64,000 nt of DNA. It comes from an uncultured Akkermansia sp. Its GTDB lineage: Bacteria > Verrucomicrobiota > Verrucomicrobiia > Verrucomicrobiales > Akkermansiaceae. A program made the translations under genes and the position numbers. The notes under the pieces are model-generated. The model made no database searches. It was not told the origin of the DNA and saw only the letters and a list, made by a program, of their open reading frames with translations. Shown in pieces: positions 61,503 through 64,000 of this stretch; position 1 is the stretch's first letter; each line of letters begins with the position of its first letter. The stretch lies in the NCBI GenBank assembly GCA_949296365.1, contig CASFPZ010000007.1:1-64000 (forward strand). The letters are read 5' to 3'.

Positions 61503-62582
61503 GTGTCTCGTATTCTTGTAGGCTTGTCTGGCGGTGTCGATAGTTCTGTTGCTGCTGCTTTGCTTATTCAACAGGGCCACGAAGTCGTCGGCGCTTACAT
61601 GAAGAATTGGATCAATTCTGAAGGAATCCCTGGCGAATGCCCATGGGAACGCGATATTGAAGATGCTCTTGCCGTTGCTCGGACCCTCGGTATTGAATTT
61701 CGTGTCATTGATCTGGTCGAACAATATCGCGCACGTATCGTCAATTACTTAATTGAGGGATATCGCGCAGGGACAACGCCGAATCCAGATGTCCTTTGCA
61801 ATCGCGAAATCAAATTCGGCGTTTTCCTGGATTATGCCTTAGAACAAGGATTCGACGCTGTCGGAACAGGGCATTATGCCCGCCTGTGTTTGCGCCCTGA
61901 GGGCGGTGTCGATTTGCTGCGCGGACGGGATCCCAATAAAGACCAATCGTACTTCTTGTCGTTGATGTCGCCTTTTCAATTGGCTCATGCTCGCTTGCCG
62001 GTGGGCGAACTCTTAAAACCCGCTGTGCGAGAATTGGCCTTGAAATATGGTTTGCCTACTGCTCGGAAAAAAGATAGCCAGGGGATCTGTTTTATTGGTC
62101 ACGTGAAAATGAGTGATTTCCTGCGACATTACATACCGGATTCTCCTGGCGATATTGTCGATGTCGATGGCAAGAAATTGGGCCGACATCAGGGTCTTCA
62201 TCTGTTTACGATTGGCCAGAGAAAAGGCCATGGTGTGGCCTCCCCTAGAGAAGGAAAAGCGTTCGTCGTTGTGGGTAAGGACATCTCGTCGAATCAATTA
62301 ATTCTGGGCTATGAAGACCTTGCAGTGGATCGTCTCTATGCTCATAAGGCTGTTGTCGGTAGTATTGTTAATACTCGCGTGCCGTTACCCAAGCGCGTCT
62401 TGGCGCAACCTAGGTACCGGGCCAAAGCTGAACCTTGTACTTGTACCTACATTGGCGAAAATCGCGTGGAATTGTCTTTTGACTATCCTGTCCGGGCCTT
62501 GGCCCCAGGTCAGGTCTGTGCGTTTTACGATGGTGGCTGTGTACTGGGTGGCGGTTTCTTCGAATCTGTTTCGACTTCTTAA
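61503..62582 (+). CDS. mnmA: tRNA-specific 2-thiouridylase
   Basis: Thiolates uridine 34 of tRNA-Lys, Glu and Gln. 359 residues from a GTG start. The P-loop GLSGGVDSSVAAALL is at the N-terminus. The catalytic cysteines are in NPDVLCNREIKFG and in DSQGICFIGHV. TGHYARL and LFTIGQRKGHG are family landmarks. It sits in the same direction as mnmE, 32 bp upstream of the mnmE start favoured here (62615), so the two wobble-modification enzymes are likely co-expressed. Confidence 0.96.
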   Translation: MSRILVGLSGGVDSSVAAALLIQQGHEVVGAYMKNWINSEGIPGECPWERDIEDALAVARTLGIEFRVIDLVEQYRARIVNYLIEGYRAGTTPNPDVLCNREIKFGVFLDYALEQGFDAVGTGHYARLCLRPEGGVDLLRGRDPNKDQSYFLSLMSPFQLAHARLPVGELLKPAVRELALKYGLPTARKKDSQGICFIGHVKMSDFLRHYIPDSPGDIVDVDGKKLGRHQGLHLFTIGQRKGHGVASPREGKAFVVVGKDISSNQLILGYEDLAVDRLYAHKAVVGSIVNTRVPLPKRVLAQPRYRAKAEPCTCTYIGENRVELSFDYPVRALAPGQVCAFYDGGCVLGGGFFESVSTS

Positions 62583-62614
62583 CCTTCATGATTGAAACCA
62601 TGTATGACGACGTA

Positions 62615-63964
62615 ATGAACGAGTCGACGATTGTTGCCCTGGCAACTCCTGTCGGAATGGGGGCTTTATCCGTGATCCGTATGAGTGGCGCAAAAAGCTT
62701 GCAAGTCTTGTCGGCATGCGCTCGCCTCCCTTCGTCACTGGTCCCTAGACGTGTTTATTTGACGGATATTGTGTCGGATGACGGATCTCCGGTGGACCAG
62801 GTCTTGATCGTATGGTTTCAGAGCCCTGCTAGTTACACGGGTGAGGATGTCGTTGAAATTTCCTGCCACGGCGGCCTTTTGGTTACTCGGCGAGTGTTTG
62901 AGCGTTTGTTGGAATGTGGCGCTGTTCCTGCTGAACCAGGAGAATTAACGCGACGGGCATTCATGAATGGTAAAATGGACCTCACTCAGGCTGAAGCTGT
63001 CATGGATATTATTGCGGCGGGGAGCGATCTGGCGTTGAAAGCTGCACGAGAACAACTTGACGGCGCTATTGGGTACCTAGCTGACTCAATGACGGATCGT
63101 TTGCTGCGCGTGACGGCCCACGTTGAGGCGTATATTGATTTCCCTGAAGAAGATATTGATCTGGATTCTATCGCCTCGTTGCGCAATTCTTTGTGCGAAA
63201 TTAGGAACGATATCGAACGCTTGTTAGCTACCGCTGACCAAGGGAAACTCTTGCGAGAAGGTATTCGAACTGTCATTGTTGGGGCGCCTAATGCTGGTAA
63301 ATCTAGCTTGTTGAATACTCTGCTGGGTTATGACCGAGCTATTGTGAGCGAAATTCCTGGTACAACTCGAGATACTGTTGAAGAATGGGTTCAAATCGGA
63401 GGCCTGGCATTGCGACTTGTCGATACGGCGGGCGTTCGCAAAGCGTCAGACCGTATTGAACTGGCTGGAATCGAACGTACTGAACGTGCTCTAGCTTTGG
63501 CTGACTTGGTATTACATGTTGTTGATGCGTCACAGCCTCCGCTTCCTGACCAGGATCCTCTCAAAAATCAAAATCTTCTGCCGCCTCGTATTTTGGTCCT
63601 CAATAAAGCAGACTTGGCGCAAAATCCTGCCTGGAACACTGCCCAGGGAATCCGCTTCTCATGTACGACCTGCCAAGGCCTGGAAGAGCTCAAACAAGAA
63701 ATTGTCCGAATCTTCTCCCAACGCATTCCGGCGTTAGATGCTGCCGCTGGTATCGCGTCTATTAACGCTCGTCATCAGAATGCCCTTAAACGCGCAATGG
63801 CCGCTATTCGACAAGCCGAATCTTCATTGGAGTGCGGTGAAAGCCCTGAGCTAGCTGCTGTTGATCTTCGAGAAGCACTCGAGGCTCTTTCCGAACTGAC
63901 TGGCCGAGGCGATACTGAAGATATCCTCGACGTCGTTTTCTCTTCCTTCTGCTTGGGTAAATAG
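62615..63964 (+). CDS. mnmE: tRNA modification GTPase
   Basis: With MnmG it places the cmnm5 group on wobble uridine 34. 449 residues from the ATG at 62615, which starts directly with the family's ESTIVALATPVGMGALSVIR; in-frame ATGs at 62588 and 62600 would add up to nine unconserved residues. The G domain shows VGAPNAGKSSLLNTLLG, GTTRDTVEE, DTAG and LNKADL. The C-terminus ends in FCLGK, the variant of the FCIGK motif that carries the catalytic cysteine. mnmG is not in the window. Confidence 0.95.
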   Translation: MNESTIVALATPVGMGALSVIRMSGAKSLQVLSACARLPSSLVPRRVYLTDIVSDDGSPVDQVLIVWFQSPASYTGEDVVEISCHGGLLVTRRVFERLLECGAVPAEPGELTRRAFMNGKMDLTQAEAVMDIIAAGSDLALKAAREQLDGAIGYLADSMTDRLLRVTAHVEAYIDFPEEDIDLDSIASLRNSLCEIRNDIERLLATADQGKLLREGIRTVIVGAPNAGKSSLLNTLLGYDRAIVSEIPGTTRDTVEEWVQIGGLALRLVDTAGVRKASDRIELAGIERTERALALADLVLHVVDASQPPLPDQDPLKNQNLLPPRILVLNKADLAQNPAWNTAQGIRFSCTTCQGLEELKQEIVRIFSQRIPALDAAAGIASINARHQNALKRAMAAIRQAESSLECGESPELAAVDLREALEALSELTGRGDTEDILDVVFSSFCLGK

Positions 63965-64000
63965 GCAGTGATTACCAACGATTTGCTTCTATCCTCCTTG

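Noticed and set aside
1-64000. CRISPR array, rRNA operon, prophage or conjugative genes
   Set aside because: I looked for regularly spaced repeats, rRNA-like stretches, phage structural genes, integrases and conjugation genes and saw none. The only mobile sequences are the relics listed.

Overview
The window reads as chromosomal DNA of a Gram-negative bacterium, most probably a member of the Verrucomicrobiota (PVC superphylum). This is inferred from the gene set, not measured. The supports are: KDO/LPS synthesis (kdsB) overlapping pyrG, a pairing I recall from Chlamydiae; FtsA next to a strongly divergent FtsZ with a long acidic tail; secreted Gfo/Idh oxidoreductases and DUF1080 (3-keto-glycoside hydrolase-like) proteins; a PiT phosphate transporter with a PhoU-like tail; and start codons that almost never have a Shine-Dalgarno sequence. 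Nearly all of the window is gene-dense and ordinary in composition. Two places look like mobile-element debris: 0.4-1.4 kb and 27.5-28.7 kb.

Layout. 0-1.4 kb: end of a Sel1-repeat protein, two decayed copies of a dispersed repeat, and between them two small AT-rich genes for secreted proteins. 1.4-9 kb: maf, ilvA and a GH18-like hydrolase (minus); ndk and cysK (plus); a PfkB kinase and an iron alcohol dehydrogenase (minus). 9.2-12.1 kb: ftsA-ftsZ. 12.2-20.3 kb: DEDDh exonuclease and mutS, a secreted unknown, a sodium/solute symporter, then the overlapping kdsB-pyrG. 20.5-27.2 kb: a four-gene operon of Tat-exported Gfo/Idh oxidoreductase, a HEAT-repeat/DUF1080 fusion, a second Gfo/Idh with a cysteine cluster, and a double-DUF1080 protein, ending at a clear terminator. 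27.4-28.7 kb: a 395-bp element with 20-bp terminal inverted repeats, tRNA-Val(UAC), and a 461-bp ISL3 remnant. 28.7-35.6 kb: AraC regulator diverging from a GH2 hydrolase, uxaB and uxaA (hexuronate use). 35.8-41.4 kb: an isolated EboD-like dehydroquinate-synthase homologue, a protease/pseudoprotease tandem and an unknown protein. 41.4-48.6 kb: leuD-leuC, the YifB/ComM ATPase, a rhomboid protease, ilvD and a sugar acetyltransferase. 49-56 kb: an MBOAT acyltransferase with two DUF459/SGNH proteins (likely surface polysaccharide O-acylation), then the phosphate transporter. 56.3-64 kb: U32 protein, a BrnT/BrnA-like toxin-antitoxin pair whose antitoxin overlaps miaA, an unknown membrane-anchored protein, mnmA and mnmE.

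The most notable points are the 3-keto-glycoside operon with its HEAT/DUF1080 fusion; the hexuronate operon whose GH2 enzyme appears to lack the usual acid/base glutamate; the protease next to its catalytically degenerate paralogue; the MBOAT/SGNH locus with a repeat-bearing linker; the toxin-antitoxin pair translationally coupled to a tRNA-modification gene; and a family of TIR-bearing dispersed repeats in three states of decay. I did not find a CRISPR array, rRNA or prophage.
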